A stretch of DNA of 64,000 nucleotides. Source: Forficula auricularia. Lineage: Eukaryota; Arthropoda; Insecta; Dermaptera; Forficulidae. The stretch covers positions 649,932-713,931 of the forward strand of contig JALMQS010000844.1 of the NCBI GenBank assembly GCA_024734495.1, read 5' to 3'. Shown here piece by piece: positions 34,178-49,563 of the stretch. A program made the position numbers and the translations under genes. Under the pieces are notes generated by a model. It did not search any database, was not told where the DNA came from, and saw only the letters and a list, made by a program, of their open reading frames with translations. The first letter of the stretch is position 1; the number at the start of each line of letters is the position of its first letter.

Positions 34178-34720
34178 GTGGAATGTTTGTTTCATTCAAT
34201 AGCGTATTCTCTATATAAGTCTATCGATAACGAGCAAACTAGCCGCATTAGGGCACACATCGTAGACCACGTGTTTAAACACTGGAACGAATTACAGGCA
34301 TGGACTGTTAATAGACATGGAGAACCTTATCAAAACAAAAACATTTACAGAGAGGAAATGCTTCAATCTAGGACATACGGTTCGGTCTGCGAATTAATAG
34401 CTGCAGGACGCTTATATCCATTACGCATTGAAGTATATCGTAATGGCAAACTCGCTGCTGTATTTGGAGAAGGACCGGTATGTCGTTTTCTATTTTCAGG
34501 ACTGCACAATTCGGGACATTATGATGTAATTATAGAAGCAGAAAAACAATTTATTGGGACAGAATCATTTAATAATATCGAAGAAAATGGAAAGATGAAA
34601 AAAAGTCAAAAAGTCAATGACATCAAGTTTTACACTAAAAACTGTCGCGGAAAACAAAGAAGGCAAAAATGGAAAAAAATATCCCATGTTAATCTTCCTT
34701 TGACATTTAATTATTTGTAG
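34178..34720 (+). CDS. OTU-like cysteine protease, copy 1 (N-terminus not found)
   Basis: A 180-codon frame resembling ovarian-tumour-domain deubiquitinases. ECLFHSIAYSLY corresponds to the D-G-N-C-L-F-x-S active-site block, with the catalytic Cys. EEMLQSRTYGSVCELIAAG matches the YG-x2-x-EL-x-A helix, and LYPLRIEVYRNGKLAAVFGE is the following strand pair. SGHYDVIIE supplies the catalytic His before a basic tail. The usual Asp-Gly before the Cys is replaced by Ile-Val. The frame has no ATG ahead of the Cys, so either an upstream exon exists or the copy is N-terminally truncated. AATAAA follows at about 34800. Confidence 0.7.
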   Translation: MECLFHSIAYSLYKSIDNEQTSRIRAHIVDHVFKHWNELQAWTVNRHGEPYQNKNIYREEMLQSRTYGSVCELIAAGRLYPLRIEVYRNGKLAAVFGEGPVCRFLFSGLHNSGHYDVIIEAEKQFIGTESFNNIEENGKMKKSQKVNDIKFYTKNCRGKQRRQKWKKISHVNLPLTFNYL

Positions 34721-36283
<1,563 letters not shown>

Positions 36284-36489
36284 TTTTTTTTTTTTTTTTT
36301 TTATAAATTTACAGTTGGCACTCTCTGTATATTAATAATAATGTTTTATATATCACCCACTATCTAAAAGAACTTATAAACACTCTGTAAAATATAAAAT
36401 AAATATAAATCATACGCTAATTATGGTCTACGTATAAATATATATATATAATTTAAAATTATGAGTCAAATATGTAATTTGGTTTTCAA

Positions 36490-37018
36490 AGTTGGCGCTT
36501 GTGCGGGAGACGCCCTCTCGTGGCAGTGTCCTCAAACTAGAAGCTGGGAAGCTGTTTTAATTAATCTCAAAATCAATTATATTAATCAAATTAAAGACAA
36601 ATCTAATAAGAAATGGTATTCCCGTGAGGGGGCGGGGAAATACTAGTACTTTTAAAAATCCTTCAAAAATGGCTCTAAACATTTTTTAAATGAAAAAAAT
36701 CCTCGTTTAAATTTTTCCTCCAAATTTGTAGAAAAAAACTAAAGTTGGCGACATTGTCGTTTTCGTAAGTGTCGCCCCCAAGTGGGCTATAGTGTAACCT
36801 TAGACTTCTTACCTGTTACATTCTTATCAAGATATCTTATTACTGTTTTTAACAGAATACTGTCCTCATATTTCTATCTCCAAATTTAAGTCTACCAGAA
36901 TATTTTCCAGTTATCAGGGGAACGCTTTTATCTACAAGATTACTACAAGTAAGTACTTTAATATTTCCAACAAAATCGTAATTTTTTAAAATATAACTAT
37001 AATTATATTACTTTGTAA
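36490..37018. other. Segment between the two duplicates
   Basis: Single copy in the window. It contains two related GC-richer phrases (GTTGGCGCTTGTGCGGGAGA at 36490 and GTTGGCGACATTGTCG near 36745). No recognised gene; a 61-codon frame at 36461-36646 has no known domain. Confidence 0.4.
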
Positions 37019-37706
37019 ATGCGCTTTTTTCTCCTTTAATTAATCATTATCACATTTAAATTCCAATTTTAATACTAATAAATAAATAATGTTATTTATT
37101 ATAAATAACAAACAAGACTATCTTATCTGGACAAGGTGAGTTTTTATTTATTTATTCATTATATCACTTAGTACGTAATAATTGAACCAATATTAAGATT
37201 AATTTTAATTTTGAAACTTTATACCGTATAAGTATACAGGTATACTGCATGTGTAGCAGGTTATACGTCTTAGCTTGTGAAGACGGATGTCCTAATAAAG
37301 ACACGGATAAAAAAAAATTCATGTTTTCGTAGGTTTTTATTAAAACATTATTGTCTCTTTTGGGGAGGTGTTTGTTATTGTAACACTTCTTTCTATTTAG
37401 AGATAGGAAAAGCAAGTCGTTGGCAAACAAACTTTATTAGCATTTCTTAGTCAACATCATTTTTTAAGACAATTGTCAGTCATCTTTTAAGATTAAGGGC
37501 TGGCCGCATAGGAAGAATTCAAAATTTCGATTTCTTTTGACCACCCTTCTAATATAGAAGTCATTTTATCTAATAGGATTCTTATCTTTTATTTTTTTTG
37601 ATACCTTCCTTCCTAATATTTATAAATTTTTAAAATTCCCATTGCTTTATCAATAAATTACTATTAATATTTTTTCTTTTTCTTTTTTAGATTATATTTT
37701 GTAGCG

Positions 37707-38396
37707 ATGTCTCTGTGCACGGTTCCTAGTCTAGACATTCTTGAAGAGAGAATCTTCATCCATTTAGATATTAGAGATATTTTGAATTTGATAGACACAA
37801 ATCAACACTTGGCATATATCGGAATAAATTATTTAAAAAAATTAAAAATTATCAATTTTTCCAAAAGATCGCAAGAAGAAATATCTGACAGACACTTCAA
37901 TATTTCTCTCTTACATGAAAATTGTAAAAATGTAGTGGATTTAAATTTTGATGATTGTTTTTGGGTGTGTGGAGATCAATTTGAACCATTGGTTGAAAAT
38001 AATAAGGATCATTTAGAAAAAATTACTTTAAAATCCTGTCCAGAACTGGAATTTGATGATATGAATCCCATAACAGAATGTATGAGTTTAAAAGAAATTC
38101 AATTGGGAGATTTGACAATGTGTACAAAAGAAGATTTGGAAGATTTGGAACAAATATTTTTTGAAAATTTCAACGACTATTGGGGCGATTTAATTGATAA
38201 TCAAGACCAATTAAAATCAAAAATGCTCAATTTGAAATTTATAATAGACGGAAGACAGGGACTACTTGTAATAAATCATGGTTCTCCTATAATGTTGAGA
38301 AGTCGGGATCAGTTATCTTATGTTCAATTAAATCAAGATGAACTCGAATCCATCCAGTTCTCTGATCTTGATGAAATCGAGATAAATTATAGATAA
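37707..38396 (+). CDS. F-box/LRR-like protein, copy 2, intact
   Basis: 229 codons from an ATG 16 bp downstream of a 5'-UTR intron acceptor. Residues 8-45 (LDILEERIFIHLDIRDILNL, then IDTNQHLAYIG) match the F-box pattern that binds Skp1 in SCF ubiquitin ligases. The rest has leucine-rich-repeat-like phrases (CKNVVDLNFDDCFWVCG, LEKITLKSCPELEFDDMNP, SLKEIQLGDLTM) that would form the substrate-binding part. The C-terminus is acidic. A polyA signal (AATAAA near 38588) follows. The frame is complete, unlike copy 1. The assignment rests on the F-box motif and repeat pattern; substrate unknown. Confidence 0.72.
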   Translation: MSLCTVPSLDILEERIFIHLDIRDILNLIDTNQHLAYIGINYLKKLKIINFSKRSQEEISDRHFNISLLHENCKNVVDLNFDDCFWVCGDQFEPLVENNKDHLEKITLKSCPELEFDDMNPITECMSLKEIQLGDLTMCTKEDLEDLEQIFFENFNDYWGDLIDNQDQLKSKMLNLKFIIDGRQGLLVINHGSPIMLRSRDQLSYVQLNQDELESIQFSDLDEIEINYR

Positions 38397-38932
38397 AAAA
38401 AAAATCGTTACTACTTTATTCTGTATTTTATAGCCTTGTTAATTACGTATTCATGTATTTTTATACCTAGCTAGTAATTATTTTTGTATGTATATTATAT
38501 GTACTTTTTCTATCAAGTTTTTTAATTTATATTATATAATTCTATATATACCTAAGTATGTTTATTGTATTCAAGTAACAAAATCTAATAAAACACTTTA
38601 TTTAATAATAAAAAAAATACTCTCTTTTATTTCATATAAGTATATCCTATTATTCAACAAATAGTACCTATTGGTTATTGTATCAATAGTAATTTTCGTG
38701 GAGGGAGAAAATGTTAAAAGTGGAGTTTTCCTGGCATTTTTCATGACTCTTTAAAGGAGTTAGGTGTTGGGGTTCTAGGTGAAATATTTTAATATAATAA
38801 TAAATGAGGATAGGTTCACCCCCGAAATATAGCGAATTAAAAACTCAAAGATAAAAAAATTTGTATATCGGAATATAAGGAGAGAAAGTTGGATATTAAT
38901 TTATGAATTAGATCACAGAAACAGAAAAAGTA

Positions 38933-39481
38933 ATTGTGGAATGTTTGTTTCATTCAATAGCGTATTCTCTATATAAGTCTATCGATAACGAGCAAACTAG
39001 CCGCATTAGGGCACACATCGTAGACCACGTGTTTAAACACTGGAACGAATTACAGGCATGGACTGTTAATAGACATGGAGAACCTTATCAAAACAAAAAC
39101 ATTTGAGCAGAGAGGAAATGCTTCACCTTAGGACATACGGTTCGGTCTGCGATCAATAGGCTGCAGGACGCTTATATCCATTACGCATTGAAGTATATCG
39201 TAATGGCAAACTCGCTGCTGTATTTGGAGAAGGACCGGTATGTCGTTTTCTATTTTCAGGACTGCACAATTCGGGACATTATGATGTAATTATAGAAGCA
39301 GAAAAACAATTTATTGGGACAGAATCATTTAATAATATCGAAGAAAATGGAAAGATGAAAAAAAGTCAAAAAGTCAATGACATCAAGTTTTACACTAAAA
39401 ACTGTCGCGGAAAAACAAAGAAGGCAAAAATGGAAAAAAATATCCCATGTTAATCTTCCTTTGACATTTAATTATTTGTAG
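38933..39481 (+). pseudogene. OTU-like cysteine protease, copy 2, broken
   Basis: Same block as 34178-34720, but the sequence after NKNI reads ATTTGAGCAGAGAGG, giving a TGA, and further clustered changes (CACCTTAGG, GATCAATAGG) and an extra A later disturb the frame. The Cys and His blocks are still recognisable. Copy 1 keeps this gene open. Confidence 0.75.
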
Positions 39482-41010
39482 ATATAGTTAGATAAATTTT
39501 CCATTCACATTTGTAAATACTTCTACATAATTTGTATAAAAATCTCTATTATTTTATTTTCAATAAACATACACACAACTGTACTTCTCTGGGTTTTTAT
39601 TTTTAAATATTGATTATCTTACAATATGTTTTAAAATTTATTAAAAATATTTTTTTTTTATATTATAGAATTTTACAAAAATTTCACAAAATGCTATCAA
39701 CCTTTGTTCCATTTTTTATTTAAAGATAATACAAGTTTAATAAAGACGAAAATGATTTAAATTTTTAACAAATAAACTTTTAAACGTTGTTTTAATTTTT
39801 TTTATAAAACAATAAAATATTAAATCAGTTTCTTTTTTTACACTCCGACTATTTGAATATTAAACTGATATTAGCGTTACAGGAGAAGGTTTTATTTGTG
39901 TTATAAAATGCCTTATTTAAAAAATGATAAATTCATATCTATTGAAATTCAAGGTTAATGTATAATATTAGTAAAAGGGAAAAAGTTGGAATTGCATGAA
40001 ATAGAAAGTTTCACATGTAAAATAATATTATAATTATAAATTTATCTTAAACGTTTTTATTTACTAATTTATCAAATATAATCTCATTCTTAAATTAAAA
40101 ATATATTTTTTTCTTAAACTATTTCTCAAAAGTTTTTTATTAAGTCGTTATTTAAGATCACAGAGCCATGTAAAATACACAATGAGTATGAGAGGTTGTT
40201 CCCTTCGTTTGATGCAATTAAACAGAGACACATATTTATATTTTTGATATATACGTGTGTTTGTTTAATTGAATCAGGCAGAAGACATCTTTGTTTCTCT
40301 ATATGAATGAATCAACAACTCTGCTACTCCGGCAAAATAACAAAAATAACTTTTCAATATGGTTATATTCAACATTAGATTCGGCAGATATGGGAGTCTA
40401 ATCTAATAGGAAAAGAAACAAATTCTTATTAGTTATTTTTTAGTATAAATCGATATGGAAATATTACCATTGCATAATCCTGCTAAGATATAGATCCGTC
40501 AAATTATGTCTTCAGATTGAAAAAAAATTTCAAATGAAAGATATTAATTTTAAATAGAAAATAAATGCATTCAAGAGAGTGAACAATTCTTAACAGCTCC
40601 ATTCCATAATTAAGAATAATGTATCTGAAAAATAATAAACAATTGTTTTAATATAAGCGATATCTGTTAATTGATTTTTGTCAATTAAAACTTTTAAAAT
40701 AAAAAACAAAAATATCTAATTTGGAGATAGGAATGTCACTGTTGGTAGCACTGTATATTTCAGTTGGAGACTATGGCTGGAAGAGCCTTCTCGGGACAGC
40801 GATCTCAACTTGATTTTTTTTTATAAATTTACAGTTGGCACTCTCTGTATATTAATAATAATGTTTTATATATCACCCACTATCTAAAAGAACTTATAAA
40901 CACTCTGTAAAATATAAAATAAATATAAATCATACGCTAATTATGGTCTACGTATAAATATATATATATAATTTAAAATTATGAGTCAAATATGTAATTT
41001 GGTTTTCAAT

Positions 41011-44000
41011 TTAATAATTAAAGTCTATTCAAGATTCTATTGGGTTGTCAAACAAACCAATAGACACATTCAATCACTAAGCAGGTGAAAATATATAAAA
41101 AAATACCTAAACTTTATAAAATTCAAGTCTGAATTTTTGATTAAACACCCACTGCTCATTCCCTTATATACCCTGTGGTCAGATAGGGTTAATTATTTAA
41201 GGGGAAAAGTATTAAAAATTTTGAGGAAAATGTAATTTGAATTATTCAAAGGCAGATATTTTAATAATTAAAGTCTATTCAAGATTCTATTGGGTTGTCA
41301 AACAAACCAATAGACACATTCAATCACTAAGCAGGTGAAAATATATAAAAAAATACAAAAACTTTATAAAATTCAAGTCTGAATTTTTGATTAAACACCC
41401 ACTGCTCATTCGCTTATATACCCTGTGGTCAGATAGGGTTAAATATTTAAGGGGAAAAGTCTTAAAAATTTTGAGGAAAATGTAATTTGAATTATTCAAA
41501 GGCAGATATTTTAATAATTAAAGTCTATTCAAGATTCTATTGGGTTGTCAAATAAACCAATAGACACATTCAATCACTAAGCAGGTGAAAATATATAAAA
41601 AAATACAAAAACTTTATAAAATTCAAGTCTGAATTTTTGATTAAACACCCACTGCTCATTCGCTTATATACCCTGTGGTCAGATAGGGTTAAATATTTAA
41701 GGGGAAAAGTATTAAAAATTTTGAGGAAAATGTAATTTGAATTATTCAAAGGCAGATATTTTAATAATTAAAGTCTATTCAAGATTCTATTGGGTTGTCA
41801 AATAAACCAATAGACACATTCAATCACTAAGCAGGTGAAAATATATAAAAAAATACAAAAACTTTATAAAATTCAAGTCTGAATTTTTGATTAAACACCC
41901 ACTGCTCATTCCCTTATATACCCTGTGGTCAGATAGGGTTAATTATTTAAGGGGAAAAGTATTAAAAATTTTGAGGAAAATGTAATTTGAATTATTCAAA
42001 GGCAGATATTTTAATAATTAAAGTCTATTCAAGATTCTATTGGGTTGTCAAATAAACCAATAGACACATTCAATCACTAAGCAGGTGAAAATATATAAAA
42101 AAATACAAAAACTTTATAAAATTCAAGTCTGAATTTTTGATTAAACACCCACTGCTCATTCCCTTATATACCCTGTGGTCAGATAGGGTTAATTATTTAA
42201 GGGGAAAAGTATTAAAAATTTTGAGGAAAATGTAATTTGAATTATTCAAAGGCAGATATTTTAATAATTAAAGTCTATTCAAGATTCTATTGGGTTGTCA
42301 AATAAACCAATAGACACATTCAATCACTAAGCAGGTGAAAATATATAAAAAAATACAAAAACTTTATAAAATTCAAGTCTGAATTTTTGATTAAACACCC
42401 ACTGCTCATTCCCTTATATACCCTGTGGTCAGATAGGGTTAATTATTTAAGGGGAAAAGTATTAAAAATTTTGAGGAAAATGTAATTTGAATTATTCAAA
42501 GGCAGATATTTTAATAATTAAAGTCTATTCAAGATTCTATTGGGTTGTCAAATAAACCAATAGACACATTCAATCACTAAGCAGGTGAAAATATATAAAA
42601 AAATACAAAAACTTTATAAAATTCAAGTCTGAATTTTTGATTAAACACCCACTGCTCATTCCCTTATATACCCTGTGGTCAGATAGGGTTAATTATTTAA
42701 GGGGAAAAGTATTAAAAATTTTGAGGAAAATGTAATTTGAATTATTCAAAGGCAGATATTTTAATAATTAAAGTCTATTCAAGATTCTATTGGGTTGTCA
42801 AATAAACCAATAGACACATTCAATCACTAAGCAGGTGAAAATATATAAAAAAATACAAAAACTTTATAAAATTCAAGTCTGAATTTTTGATTAAACACCC
42901 ACTGCTCATTCCCTTATATACCCTGTGGTCAGATAGGGTTAATTATTTAATGGGAAAAGTATTAAAAATTTTGAGGAAAATGTAATTTGAATTATTCAAA
43001 GGCAGATATTTTAATAATTAAAGTCTATTCAAGATTCTATTGGGTTGTCAAATAAACCAATAGACACATTCAATCACTAAGCAGGTGAAAATATATAAAA
43101 AAATACAAAAACTTTATAAAATTCAAGTCTGAATTTTTGATTAAACACCCACTGCTCATTCCCTTATATACCCTGTGGTCAGATAGGGTTAATTATTTAA
43201 TGGGAAAAGTATTAAAAATTTTGAGGAAAATGTAATTTGAATTATTCAAAGGCAGATATTTTAATAATTAAAGTCTATTCAAGATTCTATTGGGTTGTCA
43301 AACAAACCAATAGACACATTCAATCACTAAGCAGGTGAAAATATATAAAAAAATACAAAAACTTTATAAAATTCAAGTCTGAATTTTTGATTAAACACCC
43401 ACTGCTCATTCCCTTATATACCCTGTGGTCAGATAGGGTTAATTATTTAAGGGGAAAAGTATTAAAAATTTTGAGGAAAATGTAATTTGAATTATTCAAA
43501 GGCAGATATTTTAATAATTAAAGTCTATTCAAGATTCTATTGGGTTGTCAAACAAACCAATAGACACATTCAATCACTAAGCAGGTGAAAATATATAAAA
43601 AAATACAAAAACTTTATAAAATTCAAGTCTGAATTTTTGATTAAACACCCACTGCTCATTCCCTTATATACCCTGTGGTCAGATAGGGTTAATTATTTAA
43701 GGGGAAAAGTATTAAAAATTTTGAGGAAAATGTAATTTGAATTATTCAAAGGCAGATATTTTAATAATTAAAGTCTATTCAAGATTCTATTGGGTTGTCA
43801 AACAAACCAATAGACACATTCAATCACTAAGCAGGTGAAAATATATAAAAAAATACAAAAACTTTATAAAATTCAAGTCTGAATTTTTGATTAAACACCC
43901 ACTGCTCATTCCCTTATATACCCTGTGGTCAGATAGGGTTAATTATTTAAGGGGAAAAGTATTAAAAATTTTGAGGAAAATGTAATTTGAATTATTCAAA

Positions 44001-45009
44001 GGCAGATATTTTAATAATTAAAGTCTATTCAAGATTCTATTGGGTTGTCAAATAAACCAATAGACACATTCAATCACTAAGCAGGTGAAAATATATAAAA
44101 AAATACAAAAACTTTATAAAATTCAAGTCTGAATTTTTGATTAAACACCCACTGCTCATTCCCTTATATACCCTGTGGTCAGATAGGGTTAATTATTTAA
44201 GGGGAAAAGTATTAAAAATTTTGAGGAAAATGTAATTTGAATTATTCAAAGGCAGATATTTTAATAATTAAAGTCTATTCAAGATTCTATTGGGTTGTCA
44301 AATAAACCAATAGACACATTCAATCACTAAGCAGGTGAAAATATATAAAAAAATACAAAAACTTTATAAAATTCAAGTCTGAATTTTTGATTAAACACCC
44401 ACTGCTCATTCCCTTATATACCCTGTGGTCAGATAGGGTTAATTATTTAAGGGGAAAAGTATTAAAAATTTTGAGGAAAATGTAATTTGAATTATTCAAA
44501 GGCAGATATTTTAATAATTAAAGTCTATTCAAGATTCTATTGGGTTGTCAAATAAACCAATAGACACATTCAATCACTAAGCAGGTGAAAATATATAAAA
44601 AAATACAAAAACTTTATAAAATTCAAGTCTGAATTTTTGATTAAACACCCACTGCTCATTCCCTTATATACCCTGTGGTCAGATAGGGTTAATTATTTAA
44701 GGGGAAAAGTATTAAAAATTTTGAGTAAAATGTAATTTGAATTATTCAAAGGCAGATATTTTAATAATTAAAGTCTATTCAAGATTCTATTGGGTTGTCA
44801 AACAAACCAATAGACACATTCAATCACTAAGCAGGTGAAAATATATAAAAAAATACAAAAACTTTATAAAATTCAAGTCTGAATTTTTGATTAAACACCC
44901 ACTGCTCATTCCCTTATATACCCTGTGGTCAGATAGGGTTAAATATTTAAGGGAAAAGTATTAAAAATTTTGAGGAAAATGTAATTTGAATTATTCAAAG
45001 GCAGATATT
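41011..45009. repeat. Satellite array, 16 monomers of 250 bp
   Basis: Monomers start (TTAATAATTAAAGTC) at 41011 and every 250 bp to 44761; the last is 249 bp. They are nearly identical. Marker variants cluster in neighbours: TGGGAAAAG only in monomers 8 and 9, CATTCGCTTA only in 2 and 3, AACAAACC in 1-2, 10-12 and 16. This shows local copying of units. No coding function. Confidence 0.97.
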
Positions 45010-46262
45010 TTAATAATTAAATTATAAAAATCATTCTCTTGGCGTGTCAAAAAACCTAAAGAACCATTCAATCACTAGTAGGGTGCAAATTTATCAAAAA
45101 ATACGACCACTTTATAAAATTAAAGTCTGAAATTTTAATTTGACAGGCATGGCTAATTCGCTTATATACCCTGTGGTCCGATAGGGTTGAATATTTAAGG
45201 TGAAACCTATTTAAAATGTTGAGGAAAATGTAATTTTAATGATTCAAGGGTAGATATTTTAATAATTAAAGTCTAAAAATCATTCTCTTGGGGTGTGAAA
45301 CAAACCTAAATAAACATTCAATCAATAGTAGGGTGCAAATTTATCAAAAAATACGACCACTTTAAAAAATTCAAGTCCTTTTTTTTTAATTCAAATTCCA
45401 TGGCTCATTCGCTTAATACCCTGTGGTCAGATTGGGTTGAATATTTTAAGGGGAAAAGTATTAATAATTTTGAAGAAAATGTAATTTGAATTATTCAAGG
45501 GTAGATATTTTAATAATTAAAAGTCTAATTAATATTCTCTTGGGGTGTCAAACAAACCAAAAGAGACATTCAATCACTAGTAGGGTGCAAATTTATCAAA
45601 AAATACGACCACTTTATAAAATTCAAGTCCGAATTTTTTGATTCAAAACCCATGGCTCATTCGCTTAATACCCTGTGGTCAGATTGGGTTGAATATTTTA
45701 AGGGGAAAAGTATTAATAATTTTGAAGAAAATGTAATTTGAATTATTCAAGGGTAGATATTTTTAATAATTAAAAGTCTAATTAATATTCTCTTGGGGTG
45801 TCAAACAAACCAAAAGAGACATTCAATCACTAGTAGGGTGCAGATTTATCAAAAAATACGACCACTTTATAAAATTCAAGTCCGAATTTTTGATTCAAAA
45901 CCCATGGCTCATTCGCTTAATACCCTGTGGTCAGATTGGGTTGTATATTTTAAGGGGAAAAGTATTAATAATTTTGAAGAAAATTTAATTTGAATTATTC
46001 AAGTTTAGATATTTTAATAATTAAAGTCTAATCAAGATTCTATTGTGGTGTCAAACAAACCAAGAGACATTCAATCACTACTCAGGTGTAAATTTATTAA
46101 AAAATACGACCTCTTTATAAAATTCAAGTCCGAATTTTTGATTGAACACTCATGGCTTATTCGCTCATATACCCTTTGCCGCTATAGGGTTACATATTTA
46201 ATGGGAAAAGTATTAAAAATTTTGATGAAAATGTAATTTGAATTAGTTCTATCTATATTTTA
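45010..46262. repeat. Five diverged satellite monomers
   Basis: Monomers at 45010, 45259, 45510, 45763 and 46014, of 249-253 bp, clearly homologous to the core but with many substitutions and small indels. A frame of 60-66 codons in some monomers is a by-product of the repeat. Confidence 0.92.
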
Positions 46263-47122
46263 TATTTTAAATTTTAAAAATTTTCTAAAAAATTTTTCAA
46301 AAATTTACTTTACTTTAATTCATATGTTGATGAAAGTAAAAATCACTTGGGTTGACAATTGAACAAACAGATACATTATTCCAATAATAAGAAGAAATTA
46401 ATCAATAAAGTCAAGAAATTTATCAATTTTGGGCCTTTTAGATTACTATGATTTGATCCGATTTCTCAGGATTTATACCCTTGATTATTCTTGGAAAAAC
46501 TTTAAATAAAATTTCGAATTTATCGTCATTTTAAAGTAATTATTAAGCTATTAAATTGAAATTAAAACTCATATGGGGCGCTAAATCACCTAATTAATAC
46601 ATTCTAGCAAAATTAATAAAAATGTTATTTAAAAAATCCCCGATATTATCAATTAGGAGCATTTGAATTCATTTGAGATCAATCCAGGAGCATTCAATTT
46701 ATACTCTTGACAAAGGAAAGGATTATGTTATTCTTGGGGAGAACTATTTAAAATTTTGATTTAAATCCAATTCTGATTATTCATTGGAGATATTAAATTA
46801 GTATGAATAAATTAAAAAATCATTTTAGCTACAAACCAACAAACATAGATTCATCCCTAAATAAGAAGAAATGTAATCAATAACTCACCTAATTTCGACT
46901 AGTTTAGATGACTAGGAATCGAAGCAAGTATTCTGGATTCATACCCTTGAAACCTGAAAATGATAATTTCATCTTAGTAAAATTATATATAATTTTGATT
47001 TTAATCTCAAGCTAATCATTCAATGAGAATAATTAAGTTAATGATATGAAATGAGAAACACATTGGGTTGCAAACAATCATATATATAAATATATTTAAA
47101 AAAAAACTTATTAGATTTTAAG

Positions 47123-47285
47123 CGAGGGGTGGGTGAACCGCGATTGCAATTAGGTTTACACTGTCTTTGAATTATTTGGAATTACTTTGGAATTCATTAG
47201 ATAATCTATTGTCATCTATTATCTTCTACTTGGAAATGAAATTGGAAGTAGATGTACACAATTTTAGGTCGCGGTTCACCTTTCG
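47123..47285. mobile_element. Small TIR element, CGAGGGGTG ends
   Basis: The ends CGAGGGGTGGGTGAACCGCGA and GTCGCGGTTCACCTTTCG are inverted. Both flanks carry an ATTTNAA heptamer. A paralogous satellite monomer at about 50755-50800 lacks the insert. It is related to 53374-53571. Confidence 0.65.
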
Positions 47286-48589
47286 ATTTCAAGGTATATG
47301 TCCCAACTGCGGTGAATTTATACCCTGAGCCCCGAAGGCTTAATTTATTTTAAAAAAAAATTATTTTTAAAATTGTGACTTTAATGGAATTCTAATTATT
47401 CAGAGCTATAATTTAATTATTTATATTGAAATGAAATATCAATTGGGCTCATCAAACATCAAAGAGGTAGATTATTCCACTTATAAGAACGAATTCCATC
47501 AAAAAATCATTTTTTAAGTCTCCGACCATATTGTGAATCGACCCTTTGAAATCGGAAAGGCTTAGTTTATTTTTGAGAAAAGTAATGCATATAAAATCAT
47601 GTATAATAATATAATGTATAATTCTATTTATTCAGAGGGAATAATTTGACAATTAAAATTTAATTAGGAATCAATAGGGGGTGGTAAACAAACAAATAGA
47701 CACATTCTTCCATTAATAAAAATACATTTTCTCAAATAACTAACCAAACTCTTCACTTTCGTCTTGTGATATGACTGGGCTTGGATAGAAGTACTCTGAA
47801 TTTATTTATATCCCTGATGCCGAAAAGGATTAAGGTCTTTTTGGAGAAAACCTATTGCAAATATTCAATTTAATGTAATTTTCAATAATCAGTGAACATA
47901 ATTTCGTCAACTATATAATATTTGTGGAAAAACTATTATATTTAAAATTTTGAGTTCAATTTAATAAAAATTATTCAGTAGAATACTTATATTACTAAAA
48001 TTAATTAAAAATATCTTAGTGTTCAAAAGCAATGACTAATAAGAAGAAATTTTGTCAAAACTTTATTTACGTATCTGTGACTTGAGTGGTCCTCTGAATA
48101 TAAATAAAATATAAATAAAATATTGTATCCCTGCGAGCCAAAAAAAACTTTTGAAAATATTCAATCTAATGTAATTTTAAATTAACAGAGGAAAAAATTA
48201 GTGAATTAAAATTTAATTAAGAATCAATAAGGTTGCTAATCAAATAAAGAGACACATTCTTCCTCTAATAAGAAGAAATTCAAAAAAAACTCACCGAAAT
48301 GATCTCTTTCAAGCCTGTAAGGCGTCCAAGCTTCGACCCAGCTGCTCCGTATTTATATTCCTGAAAGCAGAAATGCTGAAATTATTTTTGGGAAAACTAT
48401 TGAAAAAATCCAATTTAGTGCAATTTTATATAACCATTGGCTATAATTATTCAAATAAAGTTTAAATAAGTATCAATAGGGGTGCTAAACAAACAAAGAG
48501 AAACAATCATTAAACTAATAAGAAGAAATTTAAATAAACTGCAACGGATCGTTGCTAAACTTTATCCAAATTCATTTGAAATATTAATA

Positions 48590-49050
48590 TGTTCTAGAGT
48601 AAAGTACTTTAAAATATAATTTTACTAAAAACTTTATTTAACCTTTTTTGTGGTCCCCAAGGTACTTAATTAGAATATTAAATTTCATCAAAATTGGTTA
48701 AGTCATTTTCAAGATATTTAGAAAAAACTAAAAAAGTACTGAAATAAAGTACTTGTTTGTGGGCCGATATGTACCAAAAACTAATCAGCGCTTCATTTTG
48801 TTAAACTAATGGTAGTTTTTTAATTTCATTTCAATCGGTGTAACGGTGTTGAAAAAATCGTGGGCCAAAAAACGATAACATCCATCCATCCATCCATCCA
48901 TCCGCAGGAACTAAATGAAAAAATGGCACTTTTTGGCCTCTCGACGAGACCCCATGTAATTTTTGGCAAAACCGTCACGTGCTAAAATTCAACCTAATTG
49001 AATACTACAATTTGTGACTTTAATTGAGTTCATGGGTTCCGTAGTCTTTA
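48590..49050. repeat. Dispersed repeat with ATCC microsatellite
   Basis: Distantly similar to the CCATACAGGGTATGG family (ACCAAAAACTAATCAGCG and following text). It has (ATCC)n at 48880-48903. The part 48950-49050 is an inverted match to 53343-53680 (CAAATTGTGACTT; CCATGTAATTTTTGGC). Confidence 0.5.
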
Positions 49051-49563
49051 CCTGAGGACCCTTTGAAGTCGCGCTTGCCGCCAGAGCGATTACAATACTT
49101 TCTCCCATGCTTCGCATTGGATAAAGTAAAAACAATATACATGGATAATCACTTTCAAGATTGGGGCCTAGGATTCGACTTATGTGCAATTTATATCCCT
49201 GAGACCCGAAAGGCTTAACTTATATTTGGTAAAACAATTTAAAATTTTGAATATAATGTTATCAAAAAACTCATCAAACTCTTCGTATGTGTGACATGAC
49301 TGGGGTCCGAGCTAGGTGTTTTGAATTTATATCCATGGAGCTCGAAAGGAAAAAGTTATTTTTCCGAAAACTATTAAATATGTTGAATTTAATGTAATTT
49401 TAATTAATCACGGACCAATTATTAGTTAACTAAATTATAATTAATAATCCTTAGGCGTTCCAAGGAAACAAAATGACCCATTCTTGAAATAATAATAAGA
49501 AATTTTATAATAAATTTGATGATATTATCAATAACGAGTATTTGAATTGTGTGGGCATCGGTA

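Larger units (their letters stand above)
37019..41010 (+). repeat. Duplicated segment, copy 2 (F-box/OTU unit)
   Basis: The counterpart of 32264-36489 without the CA microsatellite. It ends abruptly at 41010, where the satellite begins on a monomer boundary motif (TTAATAATTA). Confidence 0.9.
46263..49563. repeat. Decayed satellite monomers with insertions
   Basis: Phrases such as CAAACAAACAAATAGACACATTC, AATAAGAAGAAATT, ATACCCTTGA and GGAAAACTATT recur every ~250 bp in the same order as in the core monomer, but at low identity. Insertions include a MITE (47123-47285) and a repeat with an ATCC microsatellite (48590-49050). No genes. Confidence 0.65.

Noticed and set aside
45793..46236. Two 60-66 codon frames in adjacent satellite monomers with similar peptides
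   Set aside because: The similarity is that of the repeat itself; the frame is not conserved in the homogeneous core.
41011..46262. Regular 250-bp repeats considered as a CRISPR-like or gene array
   Set aside because: Whole monomers repeat without short repeat/unique spacer structure, and frames are broken in most monomers. It is satellite DNA in a eukaryote.
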